From positions 20,694,779 to 20,758,778 of the forward strand of contig JAKSZU010000005.1 of assembly GCA_026018925.1 (NCBI GenBank): a DNA stretch of 64,000 nucleotides. The letters are read 5' to 3'. How positions within the stretch are numbered: the stretch's first letter is position 1; each line of letters starts with the position of its first letter. The DNA comes from Tupaia tana (lineage: Eukaryota; Chordata; Mammalia; Scandentia; Tupaiidae). Positions 1-10,804 of the stretch are shown in pieces. Below the pieces are notes generated by a model that ran no database searches, had not been told where the DNA came from, and saw only the letters and a list, made by a program, of their open reading frames with translations. Made by a program: the position numbers and the translations under genes.

Positions 1-146
1 AAAGAAACAGATTAAACTTGCAGTGAAAAATATTTGGCAAACACTGCCTCAGTTAGGAGATCAAGGCCAACATCATTAGTGTCAATTCATATGGATAGTA
101 TGTATCTTTTAAAAACATTTTTTTTTACATATGATCAGTGTACATC

Positions 147-387
147 CTTTTTTTTGTGTGTGTGAGAGAGAGATCTTTGCTATAGGGCACATATGCTTGC
201 TGGAGAGAGCTAGAAAACAGAAAATCACCCCCAGGGGGGATGGACATACTGTAATTTCTCCTCTCGGGATTTTGGGCACACATGCACATGTGCCCAGCAT
301 GAGTTTCAAGCCCCAGGTCTGATACTGGAATCATGGTTGATCACTTGGGAGTACATGACATAACCATTTCGCCATCTGCTGGTCTCA
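147..387 (-). mobile_element. Type A tRNA-derived SINE
   Basis: Read on the minus strand it has a tRNA-like head, a CpG-decayed middle, a CT-rich tract and the end CCTATAGC followed by an A-rich tail. It is flanked by the 13-bp direct repeat ATCAGTGTACATC at 134-146 and 388-400. It is moderately diverged from the youngest copies. Confidence 0.85.
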
Positions 388-469
388 ATCAGTGTACATC
401 TTTACAGCATACAAAATGGGTTTTCCCAGCATGAATACATTGTATATCAGTCTAGTCAAAGATCTTACC

Positions 470-1240
470 ATACACATTATCATCATCAGATAACTTTACT
501 TTTTTGTGTTCATTAAATGATTTTGCTTCTTTTTTCTCTCCTTGATTCGCTCCCTTCCACCACCCCCTACCATTGCCCATCCATATAGTGCAGACATTCG
601 GTACGTATTAAATCTTCCATGTTCATTCACTTTCTAGAAAATACCAGGCTGTCATTTTTTTAATGACCGATTAGTACTTCATAGTGTATATGTACCACAC
701 TTTTTCAGTCTATTCATCTGTCCTGGAACTTTGAGATTGATTCCATGTTTTAGCAATTATAAATAATACTGCAATAAGCATGGATGTGCAAGTACTTTGT
801 TGACTAAGTGTATTTCTGTCCTTTGAGTATATACCCAGGAATAGAACTGCTTGATAGTATGGTTGTCTATTTGTAGGTTTTGAGGAATCACCATATTATT
901 CTCTGCAATAGTTGCACTAATTACATTTTTCATCAACAGTGTAGGAGAGTTCCCTTTTGACCACTGCCTCGTCAGTACTTGTCATTCTCTATTTTTTTTA
1001 ATCTTAGCCATTCTGACTGGGGATAGATGGTATCTCACTTTTTTTTTTTTATTTGTATTTCCCTTATGATAAGAGATGTTGAGCATTTATTCATATACTT
1101 TTTAGTTGTTTGTATGTCTTCCTTGGAGAGTTGTCTGTTCAGCTGGTTTTCCCATTTTTCAGTTGGATTAATTATTATTATTTATTTGGGGTAAACTGCT
1201 TGAATTCCTTATATATGCTGGTTATCAGCTCCCTATCTAA
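470..1240 (-). mobile_element. L1 fragment: ORF2 C-terminal region to 3' end
   Basis: The plus strand shows the familiar reverse complement of the L1 ORF2 C-terminal region, for example GTATATACCCAGGAATAG near 827 and ATGGTATCTCACTTTTTT near 1027. On the minus strand this is ORF2 from roughly residue 1070 (human numbering, approximate) to its end, with many indels and stops. It abuts an L1 segment in the opposite orientation at about 1240, as in 5'-inverted L1 copies. Non-functional. Confidence 0.85.
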
Positions 1241-1632
1241 GGCACAGTTGACAAAATATAAAATAGAGAATGAAATAACTGTACAGAACATAAATGAAAC
1301 TAAAAGTTGTTTTTTCAAAAAGATAAACAAAATTTATTAGCTAGATCTATCAGGAAGAACAAAAAAAGGAATCAAGTTAATTTAATCAGCAATTAAGCAA
1401 GCAAGATTACAACACACATAACTGAAATATGAAAGATAGAGAACACTATGAGCAACAAAGCACCAACAAACAAGACCGTCTGGCTTACATGGGCAAATTT
1501 TTGGACACATATAATTTACCAAGATTGAATCAGGAAGACATGAAAGACTTAGAAAGTCTTAATAGACCAATAACAAGCCGTGAGAATGAATCAGTACTAA
1601 ATAGTCTTCCAACAAAGAAAAGGTCTCAGTAG
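1241..1632 (+). mobile_element. L1 ORF2 reverse-transcriptase-region fragment (inverted 5' part)
   Basis: The plus-strand frame at 1429-1632 contains [14 protein letters not shown] and [12 protein letters not shown], matching the conserved L1 ORF2p stretch just before the RT catalytic core. The upstream part (FFKKINKIY at about 1310-1337) matches the segment before it, with frameshifts. It lies head-on to the minus-strand ORF2 3' fragment at 470-1240, so the two are most simply one insertion made by twin priming. A type C SINE begins immediately downstream. Confidence 0.85.
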
Positions 1633-1635
1633 CTT

Positions 1636-1862
1636 CATGTATTTATTTCTTCCATAACTGACAGAGACAGAGAGAGGTAGAGACAGCTCTCCCAGCAGAG
1701 TCTTCATGCCATGACCCACCCCCAGCCTTAGACAGTCCTCAATCATGCCCGTACTTGTGCCCAGCATACTCAAGTAGGTCTCTGAATGTGAACCCCGAAC
1801 TTCCTCATGTGGGCCTGCCTTGCAGAACCTTCGCATTTTACCACAGTGCTATTGACTGACCC
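1636..1862 (-). mobile_element. Type C SINE (older family)
   Basis: The minus-strand copy has the type C hallmarks seen in the complement: a GACAGAGACAGAGAGAGG tract, CATGACCCACCCCCAGCC, a GTGCCCAGCATACTCAAG block and a degraded tRNA-like head ending GACCCC. No clear TSD. Confidence 0.7.
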
Positions 1863-2176
1863 CACAAACAGTTTAATAAACTGTTAACTCTAAGTTATCT
1901 TTACTTTGACTACTCTTCCAGCATATAGTCATCCCTTCACAGTACAACATTGACATGCAGAAAGTATGCAATATAATTTTTGGTAAAAATCCTCTACTTT
2001 GTCTTTGCAAATGTATAGTACATTTCAATAGCAAAAACTAAGCTTTAGAGTGATTTTGCATGTGTTTACTAAAACAATACTGCTTTCAAATAAGTGCTCA
2101 TCTATAATGATTTACCAGAGTGACAATTTTGTAATTATGACAAATTCAATACTGATGTTCAGAATCACTTAATTTT

Positions 2177-2407
2177 TCTAGAGGGTTTTTTTGCTATAAG
2201 GTAAGTGCATTTGCTGGAGAGAGAGAGAGGGACAGAGAGACAGAAAAGGAGAAATCACCCCCAGTGCAGTGGTCACACTGCAATATCTTCTCCTCTACAC
2301 TTGCATATTTGCCTGGTGTGAGTTTTAAGCTGCCAGGTCAAGGACTCAAACTGTGGTTGACTAAGTGGGAGTCCAGCAATATAACCATTATGCCATCTGC
2401 TGGTCCC
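2177..2407 (-). mobile_element. Type A SINE with 17-bp TSD
   Basis: Flanked by the perfect direct repeat CAGAATCACTTAATTTT at 2160-2176 and 2408-2424. CpG sites of the body are mostly decayed, so it is an older type A copy despite the intact TSD. Confidence 0.9.
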
Positions 2408-2424
2408 CAGAATCACTTAATTTT

Positions 2425-3924
2425 AATCATCTTTTGATCATTTCCTTGTCAATTAGACTTCTTATTCATTTTTATAATCTTAAAATATCTTTTTGAGAAA
2501 GACCATTTCAATTTAAAATAAACATTTGACATTAAAAACATGAACAATGATAACTTTCATTGTATGTGCAAACATCTTGGACAAATCTAATATTTCCTCT
2601 ACTAGATCAATAATCATTTCTTTCCAAACTCTTAGGCCATTCTATTTCCTTATAGTTTAAACCAAAGATGACATCTAGTAAAGTTTATGTGTAGTGCAAA
2701 TAATCCAATTTATTAAATTTTAGTTTTTGAGGAAACCAACTCACCACTTTCAATGTAGTCATTCGAATTCCTCTAGGTAGTATCTTTATTGATGTAGAGC
2801 ATCCCTTCATATTTTGTGGGCTGCTCACAGAATAATATTTGAAACAACAACAACGAAACAAAACAAAATTTGAGTTTTCTTTTTTTTTTTCTTTCAGAAA
2901 TTGAGTACTAAAAAAGATTTCCCTAAGAGCACTAGACACAAAGATGTTGACAGTTAGAACGCCAAGCAATGTAATTTAATGTTTGGAGAAAACGCCCAGT
3001 GTTGGGTTCTGACCATCAATATTTCAGGAGAAAAAAAAAAAAAAAAAAAAGAAAAAAACAACTATATAGACTTTTCAACAAAATAGTATACTTTGCTAGT
3101 GTATAGATTATCAGATTAAAAGGGTGGTTGAGCAACCACTCACCCTCTAGCAATTCACATCAGAAACAGAAATAACCCAGTTTCAGAAATAACTTACAGG
3201 CCCATCAGTCAATCATGTAAGGATACTACTGGAAAAGATCTAAATATCTTAGTCACAACAAAGACAACTATTTTCAGAGAGGACACTGTAGACACAAACA
3301 CTGTGTGCAGCTGCAACCTGACCTAAGAAGGGCTACAGACAGGGTTGGGAGTGAGGACAACAATGGGCAAAATGAACTCGGGAGCCGAGCTTCCCTGTGA
3401 GGAATGCAGGCCACTCCGACCATTTTTAGATGACCACAATTGTCCAGGGAGTCTCAGTGCACAAGGTCGCACAACTGCACCCTTGAATAAACACATATGT
3501 GGATTAGGGTCATAGCAGCATATGCAATTGCCTTTTCTCCTTGGCCCCACATTTTGACTGCTGGGACTAGGTAATAGAGCAATGCATTATGTGGACCAGC
3601 AATGAAGCCAATGTGCCCATGGGGGAGAGAAGAATCGGCCCAGGTATCACAGAGCACAAGCTATAAAGCTGCCTGCTGGAACTGTAAGCATAGATAAAGG
3701 CTCCAAGAAAAATGTCAGTGCCTTGTGCCAAGAAGTGGCGAGGGCCACAGTGGCCAGCCAGGCAGGGACACATGGTATCACCGGGAGTACACCGCGAACA
3801 TTGTGCAGCACACCAGGTTGCTTCCCTCTTATCTGGAATAGGATGGGAGGCACTGATGAGCTGATCTGTTAGATCACTTCAGTTGATTTTAAACTTTTAT
3901 TTTCCAGTAGTATGCACATGAGGG
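2425..3924. other. Non-repeat intergenic DNA, no gene recognised
   Basis: Contains a 20-A run at 3031-3050. The part from about 3290 to 3860 is less AT-rich and has several overlapping minus-strand open frames of 67-75 codons, but they overlap in different frames, show no motif I recognise, and have no splice context I can support. Confidence 0.4.
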
Positions 3925-3946
3925 AGAATGAGGAGAGAGGAAGAGG

Positions 3947-3987
<41 letters not shown>

Positions 3988-4115
3988 ACTATGGGTAGGG
4001 TCTTGTCACACAGCAACCTGCTTTCTTCAGGATTCCAGCTCATCAGAATCTTGGGTGACAGTGCACATGCCCAATATGTCATCAAGCCAACCTGGGATCC
4101 AACTCTGAAGTCAGC
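3925..4115 (-). mobile_element. Degraded SINE (type A or C) with GA expansion
   Basis: The block GTGCACATGCCCAATATG near 4061 followed by TCATCAAGCC resembles the SINE middle read in complement. The GA tract at 3954-3984 sits where the CT-rich tract of a minus-strand SINE would be. The head is too decayed to assign a family. Confidence 0.45.
3954..3984. repeat. (GA)n microsatellite
   Basis: Pure GA dinucleotides for about 31 bp, preceded by an interrupted GA-rich stretch from 3920. It probably grew from the CT-rich tract of the surrounding degraded SINE. Confidence 0.9.
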
Positions 4116-4269
4116 CACACAGCTTCCAGCACCGAAGTCCAGTATATCATGGACTGTACCATCTAGGCTGGGCCATTTAGAAAATGTAAAACTTTGGGAA
4201 GATGACTGATTTCATCTTCTTTGAAACTGACAACTTCTTGCAAAACCACTTTGGTTCTATTTTTCTTTT

Positions 4270-4436
4270 CTTTCTTTCTTTCTTTTTTTTTTTTTTTTTA
4301 GAGAGATTTCTGCTATAGAGCACATGTGCTCTGTTGGAGAGACAGAGAGAGAGAGAAATGAGGAATCAGCCCCCAGGAAGGATGGCCATGCCACAATCCC
4401 TTCTCCTCCATTCTCTTCTCAGAATTTTATGCGCGC
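4270..4436 (-). mobile_element. 5'-truncated type A SINE with TSD
   Basis: Carries the tail and middle of type A but stops before the tRNA-like head, so both promoter boxes are missing. Despite this it is bounded by the 14-bp repeat TCTATTTTTCTTTT at 4256-4269 and 4437-4450. The truncation therefore happened during insertion and not by later loss. Confidence 0.75.
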
Positions 4437-4451
4437 TCTATTTTTCTTTTA

Positions 4452-4651
4452 AGTTTGTTTGTTTGTTGAGAGAGAGATAGAGACGCACTCCCAAAAGTGT
4501 TTTCACTCTGTGATCCACTCTCATTGTCAGCCTGCCCCATCGTGGGCACATGTGCCTGCGTGATATGCTCCGGGAGGTTCAGGAATGAGAACCCAGGCCC
4601 TTTACCCCATGCATCCAGTTACTCTATTGCTCTGCCACCATCTGGCTCCAC
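4452..4651 (-). mobile_element. Type C SINE
   Basis: Complement shows GAGAGAGATAGAGACGC, TGTGATCCACTC, CATCGTGGGCACATGTGCC and the end CACCATCTGGCTCC. It directly follows the truncated SINE to its left. Confidence 0.7.
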
Positions 4652-5218
4652 AGTTTGGTTCTTAAATAAAATATAAAGTGGACATTAGTATTCACAGTGT
4701 GAACCAATGAGTTATGATACAAAATAACATCATTTTGCATCTCATCACTCAAAATAGAGATACAAACTCAAAGCTCCCTTCCAGTGGGCTCTGTTCCTCC
4801 CTCATCACAAAGCTGGAAATAGTCAGGGTCAAGGTGATCCTTTAGTGGCAAGAATAAAAAAGCAAACCACCAGGTCCAGGACTTGAACCACGGTTGACCA
4901 TGTGAGCATGTAGTGCCCCAACCACCACATGATGAATAAACAAAATTAACTAAATAATTCTTAAAAAAATAAAAAAAGGTGAAGGGACCATGAGCGCTCT
5001 CTCACTTCTTTGTCCTCTTGTGAGAGAAGAGATGCCCCTGGGGTTGAAGGTTCATCGATTTGAAAGCCGTGCTGGTTCTGGAGAAGGAATTTGGCTCGAA
5101 CACACTGAATAAGAAATGGGAAACAAAGTGGACAAGGTGGCACAGGATGAGTTAGGATGCCAGAGGATAGCAATGATTGTGCTGAACCTAGTTCCTTTCT
5201 ATCTAGAATGAAATGTAA
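4652..5218. other. Intergenic, with one SINE head fragment
   Basis: Positions 4862-4935 hold a minus-strand SINE head fragment (complement reads CCACCAGGTCCAGGACTTGA, then CACGGTTGACC), probably type B. The rest shows nothing recognisable. Confidence 0.5.
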
Positions 5219-5383
5219 GGACACCTCAAAAAGGATTGTGGAAAAATTGAATTAAAGTGAAACTTTATTTTGGCTGAAATCCATCCATAGTTTTTTATAG
5301 TTTTTTGTTGTTGTTGTTGTTGTTTTTCATCCATAGTTTTTTCATAATATAGACTGAACTTTCTGAAGTACCCCTGTACGTGC
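5219..5383 (-). mobile_element. Mariner-like MITE
   Basis: Ends resemble each other in inverted orientation (GGACACCTCAAAAAGG at the left, ACTTTCTGAAGTACCCC at the right), like six other copies in the window. The interior has AGTTTTTTCATAATATA, a family-typical block. A GTT expansion near 5307-5322 interrupts it. No transposase coding. Confidence 0.65.
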
Positions 5384-6234
5384 ATATATGTACACACACG
5401 CATACACACACACTTGAATTAAAGGAAAGAGGATGAGTTTTTGTGAGATTTGTTCTTAAAATCATGCTTTGTTCTGTATGAGTACACAGTGACATCATGG
5501 TGATAGTCATAAAAATATAGCAAAAGTAGGAGAGACATATCATCTTTTCTCCACATTTAGACAAATGATGAACATTTAGAAAATTTCAGGTTGTTTCTGT
5601 CAAGTACTCATGCCACCATCTGCAGAAGCTGCAGCAACCCCAGGCTAAACCCTAAAATGGAATCCCTCTGAGTCAGGGTCCCTGCCCACTAAACTGGCCT
5701 GAAGGTTAACCAAGGTTAAGAGAAGCTATAGAGAATGAGTCACCACCTCCTCCTCACTAGGAGAGGTTCCCAGTCTATTCTACCAGATTTTGCTTCTGTG
5801 TACTTGCTTTCTTGTCCCAGGCTGCACCAGTTCCTGAACCTCCATCATGCCTGAGTCTCTTTGTTAGCCTCAGTCTAAAAAGCACATTTTTTTCCCCAGG
5901 TAAATTCAGATCCTCTTTAGAATGTTGGGAGGATCCAGTGAACTTTCTGAACTCTAAAGGGTTGGAGGAAGGTGGGGCTGGTGAGGAGAAGTCAGAATCA
6001 TCTAGAATATCTTCTCATACTCTTTACACATACTCCTGGACATAATGATATACTCTCTGTCCGACATGAGGTGTCCACTACTTCCCCCTGTTAGAAAAGT
6101 ACTGTTGCTGTGAGTGACTGTTAAAGATGCTGAGCACAGGTTCTCAGGCCGCGGTCACCAGTGCGCCATGGCTAAATATCATGACCCTCCCATGCTGATT
6201 GGCAACTAGACACTTTTCCAAATCTGAGTAATTG
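5384..6234. other. Intergenic, nothing recognised
   Basis: Starts with a short CA-rich stretch (5390-5413). A stretch at about 5590-6060 is less AT-rich and could be an old LTR or single-copy DNA, but I cannot assign it. Confidence 0.35.
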
Positions 6235-6605
6235 GATGTGTTGGTTTATTATGGACTTGCTAAACAGGAACACTTGAGATGGGGTGATTTACAAAAAATA
6301 GAGGTTTATTTGGCTCATAATTTTTGTGTTTGGAAAGTTCAATTGGATGGGGCTGGCATCAGGTGCATCTCTATTCCTGCATTACAAAATGGCAGACAGA
6401 AGCAAAGACGAAAGAGGGCGTGTATAGAGAGAGGAAACACAATTTCCATTTCTAGTTTGTCCTTCCCGTAAACACAACCAAGTGGATGATGCTCTCCCAT
6501 TAGGCCTCATCTCTTAAAAGTCTCACAGCCTCCCACAGCTATTACATTGAGGACCAAGCTTCCAAACACAAACCTGTAGGGGACAAACCATTGTACAAAC
6601 CATAG
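6235..6605 (-). mobile_element. MaLR solo LTR (MST/MLT1-like)
   Basis: The plus strand reads like the reverse complement of a MaLR LTR: GGGTGATTTACAAAAAATAG then AGGTTTATTTGGCTCATAA, a GGCAGACAGAAGCAAAG middle, CCTCATCTCTTAAAAGTCTC and a GGGGACAAACCATTGTACAA end. No internal region or second LTR is seen nearby. Confidence 0.75.
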
Positions 6606-7189
6606 ACCCAGATGCTTTACCTTCCTTCCCAGGCCTACACCATCCAGCCTTCACTCCAATTCAGAAACTAAGGGACGCCTGACATCACATGGGGTGAGGG
6701 GTACTGAGGGACCCTACTTCTGCACATTAGCTGCTCTGCTCTCACTGGGCTTTCTTGGTGCCAGTTGTTAAATATTCCAACTAGCAATCTTGGTTGTGCT
6801 GGAGTAGAAAGCTGCCGTAAATGGCCTATGTCAAAACACATGAGACTGAGGCTGGAGTGCCTGCAATTGCTGATGATTCGCTAGACTGGAAGCCACTAAT
6901 CAAGATCTTACTATTTTTGTTTTCTGAATATCTATTGGTGAAAGGGTAAGTGGTGTGTAGTTGTGGGTTTTTCCTGAGTGTACTAAAATACTAAGGGGAG
7001 GTAGAGGTACAAAGAAAATAATATGCAGACTATCAAGGAATATGGCCATCTCCCCAAAGTGTATCTCGTGCTATCATTGAAATTGTTACTGCTTTTTAAA
7101 ACTCGTTAGTTAAGCAAATGCAATAAATATCCTTGATTCATTCTTTTCCTTTATTTTGCTTCCTAAGTATATTTTTAAAACATGCCTCC
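6606..7189. other. Intergenic, nothing recognised
   Basis: Unremarkable mixed-composition DNA. No gene signal or repeat that I can name. Confidence 0.35.
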
Positions 7190-7855
7190 TTTCCTTCCCT
7201 CTGTCATTGATTTTGGAGACACGACTGGTTTCAATGACTTCCTCCTTGTATCCATTTCTATAGATTGACCTTCTTCACCACTACCAAAGTCACAGTGACA
7301 AAACCCAAAGCCGATCGAGCCTTCCTACTGCTTAAATTTTGCAGTGACACTCCATCACCTACAGTGTGATGTGTTAGTTTCAGCATGATCAAGAGGCGTT
7401 TATGATGTGATGTGTCTGTTTTTTTTTTTTTTTTTTCTTATAACACTACCTTCTCTCATGCCCCACAAGCACACACTTTCTTTCAGATGTATCGAATATT
7501 CAAAGTTGTCTGAACAGGCAGTGGTCTTGTCTGTTACTCTGCGTATAGCCTGCTCCCTTTTCCTGAGATGTCTTTGCAGCTTTTCTTTCCTTCTTGCCCT
7601 CCATCCTCAACCCCAATAACTTCCATTTTGCTGGTCAGTTGACGGCTTTGCTTCAGCCTGAACCCTGGGTCACTTCTTCTGAAGCTCTCACTCTTGAATT
7701 CCCCTGTAGAAGGAGCCAGCATTTACCTTTGTAACCCAGACGGTGTGTGCAGCGAGTCGTAACACCATCACAGAGTGTTCTATACCTCCATCGAACTCCA
7801 AGCCCTCCACACAGATCGTCAGCCAGGGATTATTGAATAAGTAAGTGAGAAGATA
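7190..7855 (+). mobile_element. L2 LINE 3' fragment
   Basis: Collinear with the L2 3' region: CTTCCTACTGCTTAAATTTT, CAGTGACACTCCATCACC, CTCATGCCCCACAAGC, then an end resembling the L2 TGAATGA terminus (GGATTATTGAATAAGTAAGT). A T-run at 7419-7437 is an internal expansion. Divergence is high, as expected for L2. Confidence 0.6.
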
Positions 7856-8211
7856 GAAAGAACTAAACTGGCTGGTGGTTCAGATTTAACTTTCATTTGT
7901 TTCATTGAATTTATTATCCTATTAGGATTTTTTTTTCTTTTTTCAATAAATAAAAAAATTTAAAAAAATCACCCCTAATCTATATTTCAGAATGTGTTCT
8001 AACACATTATCTGAACCTTATTGGAGATATTAATTATTTAATTTCAAAATTTTTGTATCAACAATGTGCCATTAAGTACCACTAAAGCTAAACTCAGACA
8101 TGCTCCTGGATTGATAGTCACAAATCATATCATTTATAGAAGATCTGAAGTTTCCTTTCACTGTTTAACAAATCCACAAAGAAACCAATATAATAAAAGG
8201 CAAATGAAATA
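7856..8211. other. AT-rich intergenic DNA
   Basis: Strongly AT-rich with short A and T runs. No feature recognised. Confidence 0.35.
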
Positions 8212-8510
8212 TATGAAGAAGTATTCAAAACATTTATAAAAATGTGTATTATAAAGAAAAAACTATGCATGAGTTCCAAAAAGTTTTTGCATCAAAATAA
8301 ACTCATTCTTTACTTCCATTTTCCCACAAACTTTATTTTAGTTTTATTTAGCATTATTATTTTTAAATTTGACCAGAGAGAGAAAGAGAGAGAGAAAGAG
8401 AGCAAGCTGCCAGGTATGGGACTTGAACCACAGTTGGCCATGTGGGAGTCCAGCACCCAAACCACCATGCTACCTGCTGGTCCCTCTTACAAACTTTTTA
8501 AAGTCCCCTA
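8212..8510. mobile_element. Mariner-like MITE split by a SINE
   Basis: Left half to about 8336 reads TATTCAAAACATTTAT...AACTATGCATGAGTTCCAAA. The right end resumes after the SINE as ACTTTTTAAAGTCCCC. The word ACAAACTTT occurs on both sides of the inserted SINE and is probably its TSD. Confidence 0.65.
8336..8486 (-). mobile_element. Type B SINE inside a MITE
   Basis: Minus-strand short SINE: complement has a GAGAGAGAAAGAGAG tract directly joined to GCAAGCTGCCAGG and the head CCACATGGCC(A) region, ending TGCTGGTCCC. It lacks the CpG-rich middle of type A. Confidence 0.8.
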
Positions 8511-8551
8511 GTAACTGCAGAAACCATTTTTCAAAATACAGGTTCCTTTGG

Positions 8552-8720
8552 GGCTAGCAGGTAGCGTAGTGGTCAGGGGCGCTGGACTCCCACATGGCTG
8601 ACTACTGTTCAAGTTCCTGACCTGGCGGCTTGCTTTCTCAGTTTCTCTCTCTCTCTTTCTCTCTCTATCCCTCTCAGTCAAATTAAAAAAAAAAAAAAAA
8701 AGTAAATAAATAAAGCTTAA
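8552..8720 (+). mobile_element. Type B SINE, first of a same-site pair
   Basis: Head GGCTAGCAGGTAGCGTAGTGG, box-B-like TGTTCAAGTTCC, then directly GGCTTGCTTTCTCAG and a CT-rich tract. TSD copies: AAAATACAGGTTCCTTTGG at 8533-8551 and AAAATACAGCTTCTTGG at 8721-8737. A type A SINE follows at the second TSD copy. Confidence 0.85.
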
Positions 8721-8737
8721 AAAATACAGCTTCTTGG

Positions 8738-9011
8738 GACTAGCGGTTAGAATAATGGCTATGTCGCTGGACTCCCACATAGTCGACCGCGGTTCGAGTC
8801 CTGGATCCAGTGACTTAAACTCACACCAGGCGCGTGTGCGTGTGTGCCCAAGATCCCGAGAGGAGAATGGAGGAGAAGGGATTGCGGCGTGGCCATCCCC
8901 CCCGGGGGGGGGGGGTGATTTTTTGCTTTCTATCTCTCTGTCTCTCTTTGTCTGTCTGGCGAGTGCACGCGCCCTATAGCAAAAACCTCTTCAAAAAAAA
9001 ACAAAAGAAAA
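8738..9011 (+). mobile_element. Type A SINE, second of a same-site pair
   Basis: Near-intact body with box B GGTTCGAGTCC and the GAG-type box. The C/G palindrome has grown to a 13-G run at about 8903-8917. Flanked by copies of the same target word as its left neighbour (8721-8737 and 9012-9030). Confidence 0.9.
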
Positions 9012-9162
9012 AAAATACAGCTTCCTTTGGGGATAATTCTGTGTAATACAGTGGGTTCTTCAGTGAGTTCATGCTTTGTTCTTGATGTAGGATTTTGACT
9101 AACTCAATGGTTTACCAGGTTTTCCTTAGAAAATCATAATATTGATTATGCTAAAGTATCTT

Positions 9163-9285
9163 ATCAAAACATTCACTGAAAATGCATATTATGAAAAAAC
9201 CGTGCATGGGTTTCACAATTTTTTTAACAAAGTAAATCTGTACTTTAATTCTATCTTTCTACAAACTTTTTGGAATCACTTTGTA
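9163..9285. mobile_element. Mariner-like MITE
   Basis: Shows TGCATATTATGAAAAAACC, GTGCATGGGTTTCAC and the end CTACAAACTTTTTGGAATC, the shared order of this family. Terminal inverted ends are partly decayed. Confidence 0.7.
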
Positions 9286-10084
9286 TTTGTGCTCTGCACC
9301 TGAAAAATTAAGCTGATAATTCTCTAAAAGATTCGATAAAAGTTTAGTATCCGTGGATAATTTAAAGACAAGTGCTTGGGGGTCAGCAGAGGTTGAATCT
9401 CATATATGTGCACATAAAAAGTCCACTTCTTGCCCGCTCTCCAAGAGTCAGAACTTTTTAAAAAAGCTGAACAATGGTGACAAAATTAGGAGGCAGTTGT
9501 CAATGCTCTGAATTTAAAGATTTTTATCCTTCCTGTTGTTAAGGCCAGAAGAGCAAGTTACCTGGGAGGAAGACACGACTGCTCTAAAGGTAAATATCAA
9601 GGGTGTTAAGGCCGTGACTTGAGTTGTTATCTCAGCGGGGTCTGAATGACCAGCCTGAGTAAGAATTTAACTCAAGCAGAAACTGCTCAAGGCAGAACGA
9701 AATGACTTTAGGATGCAGAAGAAGAGTGGAGGGGCACAGAGGTGGCCTCATATTATACAAATTCTACCGTATCATCCAGTGCATTGTTTATCCAGCACCT
9801 GTGATTTATCAAAGGCCATCGTAGGACTTGAGTTATACCAAATTATCCAGTGGTTGTCTTTTAGGAGTGAAATCATTTGACCTAGTATATTAGCCCCTTA
9901 GGGATAACACTTAAAAATGCAGTAAGGCTTTTCTCTGGAGTAACACTAATGTGGTAGAACACGTAGAAGACTGAGGTGGGACTGAACAAAATGCTAGTAA
10001 TTGACTCCTACCCTCGTCCCACCTCTATTTATTTGTCAGGCAAGCCTAAAATTCTGCATTATGCATGGAGTTACATAGAAAGTG
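9286..10084. other. Intergenic, nothing recognised
   Basis: About 800 bp without SINEs or recognisable older repeats and without a convincing open frame. Confidence 0.35.
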
Positions 10085-10300
10085 GTCACTAAGAACGGGG
10101 TCTCTGAAGCCCAGTTGTCTTCAATTATTGCTTGTGTAATCTGGACCTAGTTACCAAACCTCTCATGCTCTTGTTTTTTTAATCTGTAAAGTAGGAGTAA
10201 TAATAGTAGCTACCTCATGGGGTTGTTGAGAAGAATAAATAAGATAATGTATATTTAGAGCAATGCTTGCCTAGACATTATGTAAGTAGAGGAAGTTTGA
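10085..10300 (+). mobile_element. MIR SINE
   Basis: Collinear with MIR: TGTGTAATCTGGACC, ACCTCTCATGCTC, AATCTGTAAAGTAGGAGTAA, TACCTCATGGGGTTGTTGAG and CTTGCCTAGACATTATGTAA. Confidence 0.85.
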
Positions 10301-10419
10301 GGTTGGTCCATCTTTTAGAAGTTGGAATCTATTTTAGGTGATCTCTATCCATAGATCCTCTCATTCTCGCCACTTTCTACTAACCAGTACCACTAATTCA
10401 CTTTTCGTTTCTTCTTTTC

Positions 10420-10659
10420 CATTTTGCTATAGGGCACATGCACTTGCTAGAGAAAGACAGAGAAAAAGAGAGAAAAATCACCCCCAGAAGGGATGGCCAC
10501 ATCATAATCCATTCTCCTCCATCCTCCTCTCAGGGTTTTAGGTATGCACACACATGCACACTCAGGGCATTCCTGAAGCCACTGAGTTCAGGACTCGAGC
10601 TATGCTGTTAGCCAGGGGGGTCTAGCCACCTTAACCATCTCTCTACCTGCTGGCCCCAA
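10420..10659 (-). mobile_element. Type A SINE, older copy
   Basis: Complement has TTTTGCTATAGGGCACATGC at the tail side, the GGATGGCCACATCATAATCC block, and the head end CTACCTGCTGGCCCC. Highly CpG-decayed. It faces a young plus-strand copy 145 bp away. Confidence 0.85.
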
Positions 10660-10804
10660 TTTGACTTTCTGACTCATCTCCTTACATGATAATGACTGAG
10701 TATTGATAATTACTAAAATACTATTGAACATAATAGTAGAGATGTTGGTATTCTAAACATGAAAAATAATAACTGGTTAATTCTATTTATAAAAAAAGTC
10801 ATCT

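Noticed and set aside
1429-1632. Possible small gene at 1429-1632
   Set aside because: It is a fragment of L1 ORF2 next to its inverted 3' part.
3323-3853. Cluster of four overlapping minus-strand open frames
   Set aside because: The frames overlap each other in different phases and none resembles a known protein. I list the interval only as unassigned DNA.
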